From assembly GCA_029747015.1 (NCBI GenBank), contig JAKOGI010001260.1, forward strand, positions 62,001 to 126,000: a stretch of 64,000 nucleotides of DNA, read 5' to 3'. Source of the DNA: Carnegiea gigantea (Eukaryota; Streptophyta; Magnoliopsida; Caryophyllales; Cactaceae). The notes under the pieces are model-generated. The model was not told the origin of the DNA. It was given only the letters and a program-made list of their open reading frames with translations, and did not search any database. Positions 47,850 to 59,749 of the stretch are shown in pieces. Positions within the stretch are counted from its first letter, which is position 1; each line of letters starts with the position of its first letter. A program made the translations under genes and the position numbers.

Positions 47850-50670
47850 CAACAACAACAACAACTCCCAGTGTGGGTTCCGCTTTTGCGGGGTCTGGGG
47901 AGATCCAGCTGTGGGCAACCTTACCCCTACCGGTATTCCTACCCATAGAGAGGTTGATTCCTTAAGACCCACAAAACTTTTTTTTTTTTTTTTGAAAAAG
48001 GTTTATAGAGAAAACGATTGCAAACCAAAAACCCAGGAGGAGAAAATGGGCCGGAGAGCAAAATAAACAAGGAGCAGAGACATATCTTAACCAACCAGGG
48101 GCGCTAGATGCCGTCACATCCCAGAAAAACACGACCTGCAAACAAGTACACCAAAACCCTACCCGCCCCACCCCACCGACGCTACTACCACCTACGGGGC
48201 CGGTCCCCTGCAATCAGAGACCTTAATCCTATCCCGCCACAACCTCCTATCCTGAGCTATGTCCTCCGTCAGACCGGCAACTCTCAGGTCCTCTCTAACC
48301 ACTTCCTCTAAGCTCTTCTTCGGTCTACCCCTCCCTCTCTTTCCACCGGGGGGACGATCATCTCGCACCTCCGCATTGGGGCGGCCACACTTCTCCTCTT
48401 TACGTGGACGAACCATTTGAGCCTCGATTCCCTCATCTTCTCCTCTATGGGGGCCACTTTAGCTAAGCTCCTGGTTACTCCATTCCTAATTCTGTCCAAT
48501 CTCGTAAAACCACACATCCACCTGATCATTCTCATCTCAGCTACCATCAACCTTTGGGCCTGCGTCTTCTTTAGAGGCCAACACTCCGATCCATAGAGAA
48601 CAGCCGGTCTAACTACCATCCGCTAGACTTTGCCTTTCAATCCTAGGGGCACTCTCTTATCACACAGTACCGCTGACGCTGACTTCCACTTTTGCCAATC
48701 TACTCTTATCCGCTGGCCAATATCCTCGTTAATGTCCCCATTTTGCTGGATGATCGAGCCCAGATACTTAAATTTAGCGACCTTTGGTATCACCCTCCCA
48801 TCCAGTGTGATTTCTCCCCCCTCTTCTATCCTACCACTGAAATAGCAATGGAGGTATTCCGTTTTTGATCTACTTAACCGAAAACCCCTAGCTTCCAGCA
48901 TATGCCTCCAACTCTCCAACCTGTCATTCACCCCCTGCCTGGTCACATCGATAAGAATGATGTCATCTGCAAATAACATGCACCAAGGCACCTCGTCCTG
49001 GATTCCTCTAGTGAGTTCATCCAAAACTAAAGTGAAAAGAAACGGGCTTAGGGCGGAGCCCTGATGTAGGCCCATATTAACAGCAAAGTCGTTAGAGACC
49101 CCTCCCGGTGTCCTAACACGCGTCTGCCCTCCCTTGTACATATCCTTGATTACACGGATGTACGCGGACGACACCCTTTTCTCTTCCAAAAACCTCCACA
49201 ATACCTCCCTTGGGACTCGATCATACGCTTTCTCTAGGTCAATGAACACCATATGAATATCCACCTTTCTATCCCTGAACAAGCCCATGAGCCCTCTGAG
49301 GAGGTGGATCGCCGAGGTGGTCGACCTGCCTGGTATGAAACCAAATTGGTTCTCTGAAATATCTACAACCTCTCGTAACCTTCTCTCAATCACCCTCTCC
49401 CATAGCTTCATACTGTGACTGAGCAGCTTGATGCCCCTAAAGTTATTACAAACTTGAATATCCCCTTTGTTTTTGTACAGTGGGATGACTGTGCTGGCCC
49501 TCAACAGTGGGTTGACTGTGCTGGCCCTCCACTCTCTGGGCATCTTGGCGGTCCTGTAAATAATATTAAACAGTTCCGTGAGCCACTCTAGCCCTACCTC
49601 CCCCATAAACTTCCAAACTTCCACTGGTATCTAGTCTGGGCCCACTGCCTTCCCATTCACCATCTTCTTCAAGGCCTCCCTAATCTCCTCCTTTGCTATA
49701 TGGTCGCCCGCTCGCTGATCGCTACACTCTCCGCCCGTACTACAGTCGTCTCGCACTCCTTCCCCATTTAGAAGTTTAGCAAAGAACCTTTGCCATCTCT
49801 CTCTAATATCATCATTCTCAGTCAGCACCTTACCTTCTTCGTCCTTGATGCATCTTACCACTCCCAAATCCCTAGTCTTCCTTTCCCTCGCCCTAGCCAG
49901 TTTGAAAACCTCCTTCTCCCCTTCCTTCGTCCCCAATCTATGGTACAGTCTATCAGAAGCCTGACTCTTTGCTATTGCCACCGCCTTTCTGGCTACCTTC
50001 TTGGCCGCCTTGTATCCAATCTTCTTTTGCTCCCTCTCTTCCTCTGAACTGCTGCTCATGAGCTCTGCGAAAGCCTCTTTTTTAGCCTTGACTTTCTCCT
50101 TTACCTCTCCGTTCCACCACCAGGCGCCCTCCATCCTGTTCCCGCCTCCCCTGGAAAGACTTAGGGTTTCCTTAGCCAACCTTCGGATGCAATCCGCCAC
50201 AGTCTCCTACATTGAATCGGCGTCTTCTGCCCTCCTCCAAGCTCCCTTCTCGGCTATTCTTTCTGCCATTAACCCCGCCTTCTCCTTCGTGAGGGTTCAC
50301 CACTTAATTCTGGGTTCTCCGACTCTCCTTTTCGTCCTCCTAGGATACTTGAACTCTGCATCTAAAACCAGCAACCTGTGTTGAGTTCCCAGAAACTCGC
50401 TAGGAATCACTTTGCAGTCCTTACACGATCTCCTATTTTTCTTTCTCGTGAGGAAGTAGTCAATCTGGGTCTTGCAAAAGCTGCTCTTGAAGGTCACTAG
50501 GTGATCCTCCTTCTTCTTGAAAAAAGAGTTGGCCACCAACAAATCAAAGGCCACCGTAAAGTCCAACACAGAGGCCCCTCCCGCGTTTCTCTCTCCGAAA
50601 CCGAAACCCCCGTGGACCCCATTATAACCCGCTGCCGCCGCGCCGATATGGCCGTTAAAGTCTCCTCCTA
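47850..50670 (-). mobile_element. RTE-type LINE, 5'-truncated, copy 1
   Basis: Minus-strand order from the 5' end: the end of an APE-type endonuclease (GGDFNGHIG, then NSFFKKKEDHLVTF, QIDYFLTRK; 50297-50680). A linker follows (49631-50200). The reverse transcriptase (48623-49624) has YRGIK-like [46 protein letters not shown] and the catalytic FADDI. The C-terminal tail (48192-48619) has SRLKWFVHVKRR and GRGRPKKS. The 3' end is a (TTG)n tail on the minus strand at 47850-47865. In-frame stops (for example after VGPD and after LKGKV) make it inactive. A 27-bp in-frame duplication ([18 protein letters not shown]) lies before the RT fingers. It belongs to the plant RTE clade. The insertion is absent from the D-E spacer. 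Confidence 0.93.
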
Positions 50671-51990
50671 AATTACGGACGAAAGTGCGAAGTAATTGCA
50701 ATTAGGGACATCATCTATGTCCCTATGACATTGTCCCCTACGAGGGCATTGCAACCACCAATCATTAAATTCTTCCCTCAAGTTGACACAGGTTTTTAAA
50801 TGTTGTCATGCTCAGTGACAGTCACTGAGATATGGGAAATAAGCAAAGCCCACCTAACATTTTTTGTTCGGCTACTATTTGGCAGCAATGCCTTTTCCTC
50901 GTGGATACCTCGAGTTATGTTATTCCTTGCCTACTAGATTCAAGGTATTGCTTAGTTTTCTTTGAACTCTATGCGATATTCTACCACCCCTACTAGTGTA
51001 ATAAAGGAGCTTTTCCTCATATTTGAGGCACACTATTTAACTGTCCCCTCTTGGAGAAAATACCCTTCTCTCTAGCATCAATATCTCCCTTCTTTCAAGT
51101 TTCTAGGGGGCACTCTCTAAAAATCTTTTCTTTTCCCTGGAAAGAAAAAATCTTTAAAGAAGTGTAATTCATCATTTTTCATAACTGAGGTTAAGTAAGC
51201 TCCTAGAATTCAGTGAAATTGACAATATCGTAAAATTCGTTACTTTTGTTCATTTTAATCATGAATTCCTTGGACCTGCTGTGGCTAATGTGTGCTTGTG
51301 CATGCTCTTGTGTGTCTTGAACAACATACGTACGCGCTACTATTTTAGGGTACTTTAATTTAAGGGGGGGAAAACATTGCATTCAATGGTGGCAAATGAT
51401 GTTGTAGTTCAGAGGTGCACCTAGAAGAGAGGGTGGCATGGAGACTTAATTTACAGTGAAATATAAAATATGTGGGGAAGATTTCGCAAGCATCTCTTGG
51501 TGGTTGCTAGGCAGCTTCTTTGAGCTCTTTCACACAAAGTGGGGGACGTGGACTTGGTTTGAAAAGAACTCAAACAATTGAGATTATTGGGATGTCACAC
51601 ATGAGTAGATTTCCTAATTGGGGGAATTCGATCAGCACGGCAATGACAAAACCGTAGTGGATCACTTTTCTTATAGGCAATTGGTTTAAGAATGAAACGT
51701 CTCTTGATGCTGGTGTCATGGCCTTTGCCCAAGAAAATTCCCTCCTTGGATCTCGATCTGAAAGGGACAAAAAATTACCCTATCTCAAGCAACCAAATCC
51801 TCTCTTTTGTGCAAGACAGCCCAGATATTATTGATCCTGTAACAGCTCTGTGGCAATTACCACTATGACTTACGAATTTCGAGGTAGAATAGAGAAACTT
51901 ATAGTAACTTGATGTCGGTAGATATTTAGTTTCTCATATCAAAAATCTGTGTGATATTACGTTATAGAATAATCAAACACCAATATATGC
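50671..51990. other. array spacer B-C
   Basis: Spacer homologous to 43660-45575 and 60720-62200 and nearly identical to 57087-58406. It holds the conserved but partly closed frame near 51600-51790 (AFAQENSLLGSRSERDKK) and no recognisable gene. Confidence 0.7.
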
Positions 51991-52242
51991 TAACTACATA
52001 TATAAAGATCTATAGTTTTCCCAGATATCATTTTCATTATTGGTGAAGCGTTTCATATAAAAGTTCCGCTCAATGTCAAAAGCTAGCGCAGCGTACAAGG
52101 AGAAGAAATAAGCTACATACCCCACTCTGACCTTGATACTTAATCCACATTGTTCTTCTCAACCGCATCACCACTAATAAAACTTGCTCAGTTGCTCTAT
52201 ACCTTATTTCAAGTGGCGTTATTTTTCTTTATAGCGTCATAA

Positions 52243-53163
52243 CTAATAAGTTTGATCACCAGGTTTCTGCACGTACAAGGCTCTATTTTTCTCCAAAGCG
52301 TCGTAATTGATGAACTTTTTCAACAACTTTCTTCCAGTGGGCAAGGCTCTGTTTTTCTTCATCGCATCATAACTGACGAACTTGTTCATGAGCTTCCTAC
52401 CAGTGGGGAGGGCCCTATTTTTCTTCATTGCATCGTAACTGATGAATTCGTTCATGAGCTTTCTTCCAGTGGGCAAGGCTCTATTTTTCTTCAAAGCATC
52501 GTAACCGATGAACTTGTTCAAGAGGTGCCTTCCAGTGGCGAAGGCTCTATTTTCCTTCAAAGTGTCATAACTGATGAACTTGTTCAACAGGTGCCTTCCA
52601 ATGGCTCTGTTATTCTTCATAGCATCGTAACTGACGAACTTGTTCATGAGCTTCCTACCGGTGGGGAGGGCTTTATTTTTCTTCATTGCATCGTAACTGA
52701 TGAATTCGTTCATGAGCTTCCTTCCAGTGGGCAAGACTCTATTTTTCTTCAAAGCGTCGTAACCGATGAACTTGTTCAAGAGGTGCCTTCCAATGGCGAA
52801 GGCTCTATTTTCCTTCAAAGTGTCATAACCGATGAACTTGTTCAACAAGTGCCTTTCAATGGCTCTGTCATTCTTTACGGCATCGTAACTAATGAACTTG
52901 TTTGAGAGCTTCCTTCCGGTGGCTCTGCTTTTCTCCATGGCGTCGTAGCTAATGAACTTGCCCAACAAATTCCTGCTAGCGGCCCCAGCATCACTGATAA
53001 TATTAATCTCTTTATGAGGGCTGTGCAAATTGTTTTCCTTCATAGCAGCATCACTAATGAACTTTTTCCCACTGGTCTCTGCAGCTTTTGCGTCGAGGAA
53101 GGAGGAAACAAAGAGTAAACCAATTAGCACAGCTACAACTTTCTCTCTCCAATTGCGCGCCAT
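52243..53163 (-). CDS. array copy C: secreted FxxYD-repeat peptide precursor
   Basis: 306 residues, differing from copy B in the protein by a single residue that I can see (KKNRVLPTG for KKNRALPTG in unit 5). Signal peptide, eleven repeats and the KPGDQTY tail are the same. Its start lies exactly 6,416 bp from that of copy B. The 3' flank has a TCAAA insertion shared with copy D but not B, while the coding part is B-like. It therefore looks like the hybrid product of an unequal crossover. Function is unknown, as for copy B. Confidence 0.8.
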   Translation of the reverse strand: MARNWREKVVAVLIGLLFVSSFLDAKAAETSGKKFISDAAMKENNLHSPHKEINIISDAGAASRNLLGKFISYDAMEKSRATGRKLSNKFISYDAVKNDRAIERHLLNKFIGYDTLKENRAFAIGRHLLNKFIGYDALKKNRVLPTGRKLMNEFISYDAMKKNKALPTGRKLMNKFVSYDAMKNNRAIGRHLLNKFISYDTLKENRAFATGRHLLNKFIGYDALKKNRALPTGRKLMNEFISYDAMKKNRALPTGRKLMNKFVSYDAMKKNRALPTGRKLLKKFINYDALEKNRALYVQKPGDQTY

Positions 53164-53322
53164 GCTAGCTAACTTATATTATAGGAACCTTTAATTAGGG
53201 AGGGGGTTCAAAGGAACAAAAAAAAAAAAAAAGAGGAAAAATAGTCTTTTTGTTCCTTTTTGCCCCCTAATTTGGAGATCAAAAGAGTGAAGCGCTTGGT
53301 TGGAAATGTCCAGGATGGAGAA

Positions 53323-53330
53323 TATTTATA
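53323..53330 (-). promoter_or_regulatory. TATA box of array copy C
   Basis: TATAAATA at the same distance from the start codon as in copy B. Confidence 0.55.
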
Positions 53331-54265
53331 TTGTTCGGATCATGTACAATTATGGCACATAGAGAAGAATTTAGGGTAATACATCTTTGTCGCCGAAATA
53401 CCTTGGTTTCAAGCAACAAAAATAGACAATGTGAGTTTTCCATGGGAAACCATTAGGTAGATAAATAAGGATTGTCTAATTTAAGAGAAACCGTTCTTGA
53501 TTGTTAGCATACATTTCGACCATATTGGCAAGATTTTTTCTTTCTCGCTCTTCGATTGTATTTGTTCGGCATTGGGCCCAAGTGACCAGCACAAATTTTG
53601 TAACTGCACTTCAGTCCTCCTCAATAAGCAGCTATTAGTTACTTTAACAATCCTAATTCTTTTCACCAGTTATGAAATAAAGTATAGCCGGGAAAACGAC
53701 TCCATGAGTGCATATGAATTTAATTCTTGATATCATGTGTTCCGCTCTACAAAATAAATTAGTCAAGCGGTAGTAGAAGGAGTAGTGGCAACAACGGCAG
53801 CATCAATAGTAGTTATCAAATCATAGTGATAGTAATAATAATCAGAATTAAGTTCAAAAAAGAAAATAGATTAGTGTTTAAAAACTTTATTAGAAGGGAT
53901 GAACAAGTGAACTTAATATATATGTATATATGATCAAACATTTCAAATACATTGACATAATGAATATCAAATTTATCGCAGCATGGTGTACCCTGAACAG
54001 GTCGGAAATATCACCATGAAAGTAAGGGTATTTTAATGATGAAAATGATTGTGATCCAATCATAATATGCCAATATAGTATTAGTACACTCTTTGTTTGT
54101 GTAAATATAATTTCTCGTATTATGAGATATATGTGTATTAATCGAATAACTGACTAGGAGTCGTGAAAAGAAAGGAGACGATAAATGTTATATGATTCTC
54201 TACACTGTATTAGGATTTAATAAAGCTTATTTCAATAGGACAAAGGTTAGATTACGAAGAACATA
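53331..54265. other. upstream region of copy C up to RTE insertion
   Basis: Near-identical duplicate of 46915-47849; only isolated substitutions were noticed (for example near 53788-53796). No gene is seen. Confidence 0.7.
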
Positions 54266-57086
54266 CAACAACAACAACAACTCCCAGTGTGGGTTCCGCT
54301 TTTGCGGGGTCTGGGGAGATCCAGCTGTGGGCAACCTTACCCCTACCGGTATTCCTACCCATAGAGAGGTTGATTCCTTAAGACCCACAAAACTTTTTTT
54401 TTTTTTTTTGAAAAAGGTTTATAGAGAAAACGATTGCAAACCAAAAACCCAGGAGGAGAAAATGGGCCGGAGAGCAAAATAAACAAGGAGCAGAGACATA
54501 TCTTAACCAACCAGGGGCGCTAGATGCCGTCACATCCCAGAAAAACACGACCTGCAAACAAGTACACCAAAACCCTACCCGCCCCACCCCACCGACGCTA
54601 CTACCACCTACGGGGCCGGTCCCCTGCAATCAGAGACCTTAATCCTATCCCGCCACAACCTCCTATCCTGAGCTATGTCCTCCGTCAGACCGGCAACTCT
54701 CAGGTCCTCTCTAACCACTTCCTCTAAGCTCTTCTTCGGTCTACCCCTCCCTCTCTTTCCACCGGGGGGACGATCATCTCGCACCTCCGCATTGGGGCGG
54801 CCACACTTCTCCTCTTTACGTGGACGAACCATTTGAGCCTCGATTCCCTCATCTTCTCCTCTATGGGGGCCACTTTAGCTAAGCTCCTGGTTACTCCATT
54901 CCTAATTCTGTCCAATCTCGTAAAACCACACATCCACCTGATCATTCTCATCTCAGCTACCATCAACCTTTGGGCCTGCGTCTTCTTTAGAGGCCAACAC
55001 TCCGATCCATAGAGAACAGCCGGTCTAACTACCATCCGCTAGACTTTGCCTTTCAATCCTAGGGGCACTCTCTTATCACACAGTACCGCTGACGCTGACT
55101 TCCACTTTTGCCAATCTACTCTTATCCGCTGGCCAATATCCTCGTTAATGTCCCCATTTTGCTGGATGATCGAGCCCAGATACTTAAATTTAGCGACCTT
55201 TGGTATCACCCTCCCATCCAGTGTGATTTCTCCCCCTTCTTCTATCCTACCACTGAAACAGCAATGGAGGTATTCCGTTTTTGATCTACTTAACCGAAAA
55301 CCTCTAGCTTTCAGCGTATGCCTCCAACTCTCCAACCTGTCATTCACCCCCTGCCTGGTCACATCGATAAGAATGATGTCATCTGCAAATAACATGCACC
55401 AAGGCACCTCGTCCTGGATTCCTCTAGTGAGTTCATCCAAAACTAAAGTGAAAAGAAACGGGCTTAGGGCGGAGCCCTGATGTAGGCCCATATTAACAGC
55501 AAAGTCGTTAGAGACCCCTCCCGGTGTCCTAACACGCGTCTGCCCTCCCTTGTACATATCCTTGATTACACGGATGTACGCGGACGACACCCTTTTCTCT
55601 TCCAAAAACCTCCACAATACCTCCCTTGGGACTCGATCATACGCTTTCTCTAGGTCAATGAACACCATATGAATATCCACCTTTCTATCCCTGAACAAGC
55701 CCATGAGCCCTCTGAGGAGGTGGATCGCCGAGGTGGTCGACCTGCCTGGTATGAAACCAAATTGGTTCTCTGAAATATCTACAACCTCTCGTAACCTTCT
55801 CTCAATCACCCTCTCCCATAGCTTCATACTGTGACTGAGCAGCTTGATGCCCCTAAAGTTATTACAAACTTGAATATCCCCTTTGTTTTTGTACAGTGGG
55901 ATGACTGTGCTGGCCCTCAACAGTGGGTTGACTGTGCTGGCCCTCCACTCTCTGGGCATCTTGGCGGTCCTGTAAATAATATTAAACAGTTCCGTGAGCC
56001 ACTCTAGCCCTACCTCCCCCATAAACTTCCAAACTTCCACTGGTATCTAGTCTGGGCCCACTGCCTTCCCATTCACCATCTTCTTCAAGGCCTCCCTAAT
56101 CTCCTCCTTTGCTATATGGTCGCCCGCTCGCTGATCGCTACACTCTCCGCCCGTACTACAGTCGTCTCGCACTCCTTCCCCATTTAGAAGTTTAGCAAAG
56201 AACCTTTGCCATCTCTCTCTAATATCATCATTCTCAGTCAGCACCTTACCTTCTTCGTCCTTGATGCATCTTACCACTCCCAAATCCCTAGTCTTCCTTT
56301 CCCTCGCCCTAGCCAGTTTGAAAACCTCCTTCTCCCCTTCCTTCGTCCCCAATCTATGGTACAGTCTATCAGAAGCCTGACTCTTTGCTATTGCCACCGC
56401 CTTTCTGGCTACCTTCTTGGCCGCCTTGTATCCAATCTTCTTTTGCTCCCTCTCTTCCTCTGAACTGCTGCTCATGAGCTCTGCGAAAGCCTCTTTTTTA
56501 GCCTTGACTTTCTCCTTTACCTCTCCGTTCCACCACCAGGCGCCCTCCATCCTGTTCCCGCCTCCCCTGGAAAGACTTAGGGTTTCCTTAGCCAACCTTC
56601 GGATGCAATCCGCCACAGTCTCCTACATTGAATCGGCGTCTTCTGCCCTCCTCCAAGCTCCCTTCTCGGCTATTCTTTCTGCCATTAACCCCGCCTTCTC
56701 CTTCGTGAGGGTTCACCACTTAATTCTGGGTTCTCCGACTCTCCTTTTCGTCCTCCTAGGATACTTGAACTCTGCATCTAAAACCAGCAACCTGTGTTGA
56801 GTTCCCAGAAACTCGCTAGGAATCACTTTGCAGTCCTTACACGATCTCCTATTTTTCTTCCTCGTGAGGAAGTAGTCAATCTGGGTCTTGCAAAAGCTGC
56901 TCTTGAAGGTCACTAGGTGATCCTCCTTCTTCTTGAAAAAAGAGTTGGCCACCAACAAATCAAAGGCCACCGTAAAGTCCAACACAGAGGCCCCTCCCGC
57001 GTTTCTCTCTCCGAAACCGAAACCCCCGTGGACCCCATTATAACCCGCTGCCGCCGCGCCGATATGGCCGTTAAAGTCTCCTCCTA
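54266..57086 (-). mobile_element. RTE-type LINE, 5'-truncated, copy 2
   Basis: Duplicate of 47850-50670, shifted by 6,416 bp. It has the same truncation point, the same stops and the same 27-bp internal duplication. The RT frame (55039-56040) differs at only a few residues ([16 protein letters not shown] versus [16 protein letters not shown]). It arose by segmental duplication, not by a second retrotransposition. Confidence 0.93.
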
Positions 57087-58406
57087 AATTACGGACGAAA
57101 GTGCGAAGTAATTGCAATTAGGGACATCATCTATGTCCCTATGACATTGTCCCCTACGAGGGCATTGCAACCACCAATCATTAAATTCTTCCCTCAAGTT
57201 GACACAGGTTTTTAAATGTTGTCATGCTCAGTGACAGTCACTGAGATATGGGAAATAAGCAAAGCCCACCTAACATTTTTTGTTCGGCTACTATTTGGCA
57301 GCAATGCCTTTTCCTCGTGGATACCTCGAGTTATGTTATTCCTTGCCTACTAGATTCAAGGTATTGCTTAGTTTTCTTTGAACTCTATGCGATATTCTAC
57401 CACCCCTACTAGTGTAATAAAGGAGCTTTTCCTCATATTTGAGGCACACTATTTAACTGTCCCCTCTTGGAGAAAATACCCTTCTCTCTAGCATCAATAT
57501 CTCCCTTCTTTCAAGTTTCTAGGGGGCACTCTCTAAAAATCTTTTCTTTTCCCTGGAAAGAAAAAATCTTTAAAGAAGTGTAATTCATCATTTTTCATAA
57601 CTGAGGTTAAGTAAGCTCCTAGAATTCAGTGAAATTGACAATATCGTAAAATTCGTTACTTTTGTTCATTTTAATCATGAATTCCTTGGACCTGCTGTGG
57701 CTAATGTGTGCTTGTGCATGCTCTTGTGTGTCTTGAACAACATACGTACGCGCTACTATTTTAGGGTACTTTAATTTAAGGGGGGGAAAACATTGCATGC
57801 AATGGTGGCAAATGGTGTTGTAGTTCAGAGGTGCACCTAGAAGAGAGGGTGGCATGGAGACTTAATTTACAGTGAAATATAAAATATGTGGGGAAGATTT
57901 CACAAGCATCTCTTGGTGGTTGCTAGGCAGCTTCTTTGAGCTCTTTCACACAAAGTGGGGGACGTGGACTTGGTTTGAAAAGAACTCAAACAATTGAGAT
58001 TATTGGGATGTCACACATGAGTAGATTTCCTAATTGGGGGACTTCGATCAGCACGGCAATGACAAAACCGTAGTGGATCACTTTTCTTATAGGCAATTGG
58101 TTTAAGAATGAAACGTCTCTTGATGCTGGTGTCATGGCCTTTGCCCAAGAAAATTCCCTCCTTGGATCTCGATCTGAAAGGGACAAAAAATTACCCTATC
58201 TCAAGCAACCAAATCCTCTCTTTTGTGCAAGACAGCCCAGATATTATTGATCCTGTAACAGCTCTGTGGCAATTACCACTATGACTTACGAATTTCGAGG
58301 TAGAATAGAGAAACTTATAGTAACTTGATGTCGGTAGATATTTAGTTTCTCATATCAAAAATCTGTGTGATATTACGTTATAGAATAATCAAACACCAAT
58401 ATATGC
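57087..58406. other. array spacer C-D
   Basis: Near-identical to the B-C spacer (50671-51990). No recognisable gene. Confidence 0.7.
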
Positions 58407-58658
58407 TAACTACATATATAAAGATCTATAGTTTTCCCAGATATCATTTTCATTATTGGTGAAGCGTTTCATATAAAAGTTCCGCTCAATGTCAAAAGCT
58501 AGCGCAACGTACAAGGAGAAGAAATAAGCTATATACCCCACTCTGACCTTGATACTTAATCCACATTGTTCTTCTCAACCGCATCACCACTAATAAAACT
58601 TGCTCAGTTGCTCTATGCCTTATTTCAAGTGGCGTTATTTTTCTTTATAGCGTCATAA

Positions 58659-59582
58659 CTAATAAGTTTGATCACCAGGTTTCTGCACGTACAAGGCTCT
58701 ATTTTTCTCCAAAGCATCGTAATTGATGAACTTTTTCAACAACTTTCTTCCAGTGGGCAAGGCTCTGTTTTTCTTCATCGCATCATAACTGACGAACTTG
58801 TTCATGAGCTTCCTACCAGTGGGGAGGGCCCTATTTTTCTTCATTGCATCGTAACTGATGAATTCGTTCATGAGCTTTCTTCCAGTGGGCAAGGCTCTAT
58901 TTTTCTTCAAAGCATCGTAACCGATGAACTTGTTCAAGAGGTGCCTTCCAGTGGCGAAGGCTCTATTTTCCTTCAAAGTGTCATAACTGATGAACTTGTT
59001 CAACAGGTGCCTTCCAATGGCTCTGTTATTCTTCATAGCATCGTGACTGACGAACTTGTTCATGAGCTTCCTACCAGTGGGGAGGGCTTTATTTTTCTTC
59101 ATTGCATCGTAACTGATGAATTCGTTCATGAGCTTCCTTCCAGTGGGCAAGGCTCTATTTTTCTTCAAAGCGTCATAACCGATGAACTTGTTCAAGAGGT
59201 GCCTTCCAATGGCGAAGGTTCTATTTTCCTTCAAAGTGTCATAACCGATGAACTTGTTCAACAAGTGCCTTTCGATGGCTCTGTCATTCTTTACGGCATC
59301 GTAACTAATGAACTTGTTTGAGAGCTTCCTTCCGGTGGCTCTGCTTTTCTCCATGGCGTCGTAGCTAATGAACTTGCCCAACAAATTCCTGCTAGCGGCC
59401 CCAGCATCACTGATAATGTTAATCTCTTTATGAAGGCTGTGCAAATTGTTTTCCTTCATAGCAGCATCACTAATGAACTTTTTCCCACTGGTCTCTGCAG
59501 CTTCTGCGTCGACGAAGGAGGAGGAAACAAAGTGTAAACCAATTAGCACAGCTACAACTTTCTCTCTCCAATCGCGCGCCAT
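58659..59582 (-). CDS. array copy D: secreted FxxYD-repeat peptide precursor
   Basis: 307 residues: the same signal peptide layout (LHFVSSSFVDAEA, one residue longer), eleven repeats and the same C-terminal tail. It has several private changes. One is in unit 7, where FVSY is FVSH, so one repeat has lost its tyrosine. Coding and upstream DNA are a little more diverged than between B and C, so D predates their split. It has a TATA-like box and no RTE insertion upstream. Confidence 0.8.
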   Translation of the reverse strand: MARDWREKVVAVLIGLHFVSSSFVDAEAAETSGKKFISDAAMKENNLHSLHKEINIISDAGAASRNLLGKFISYDAMEKSRATGRKLSNKFISYDAVKNDRAIERHLLNKFIGYDTLKENRTFAIGRHLLNKFIGYDALKKNRALPTGRKLMNEFISYDAMKKNKALPTGRKLMNKFVSHDAMKNNRAIGRHLLNKFISYDTLKENRAFATGRHLLNKFIGYDALKKNRALPTGRKLMNEFISYDAMKKNRALPTGRKLMNKFVSYDAMKKNRALPTGRKLLKKFINYDALEKNRALYVQKPGDQTY

Positions 59583-59741
59583 GCTAGCTAACTTATATTA
59601 TAGGAACCTTTAATTAGGGAGGGGGTTCAAAGGAACCAAAAAAAAAAAATAGAGGAAAAATAGTCTTTTTGTTCCTTTTTGCCCCCTAATTTGGAGATTA
59701 AAAGAGTGAAACGCTTGGCTTGAAATGTCCAGGATGGAGAA

Positions 59742-59749
59742 TATTTATA
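59742..59749 (-). promoter_or_regulatory. TATA box of array copy D
   Basis: TATAAATA, about 160 bp before the start codon, as in copies B and C. Confidence 0.55.

Noticed and set aside
48630..50384. Plus-strand frames opposite the RTE (for example 50001-50384)
   Set aside because: Shadows of the minus-strand endonuclease/reverse transcriptase frames; the protein motifs are all on the minus strand.
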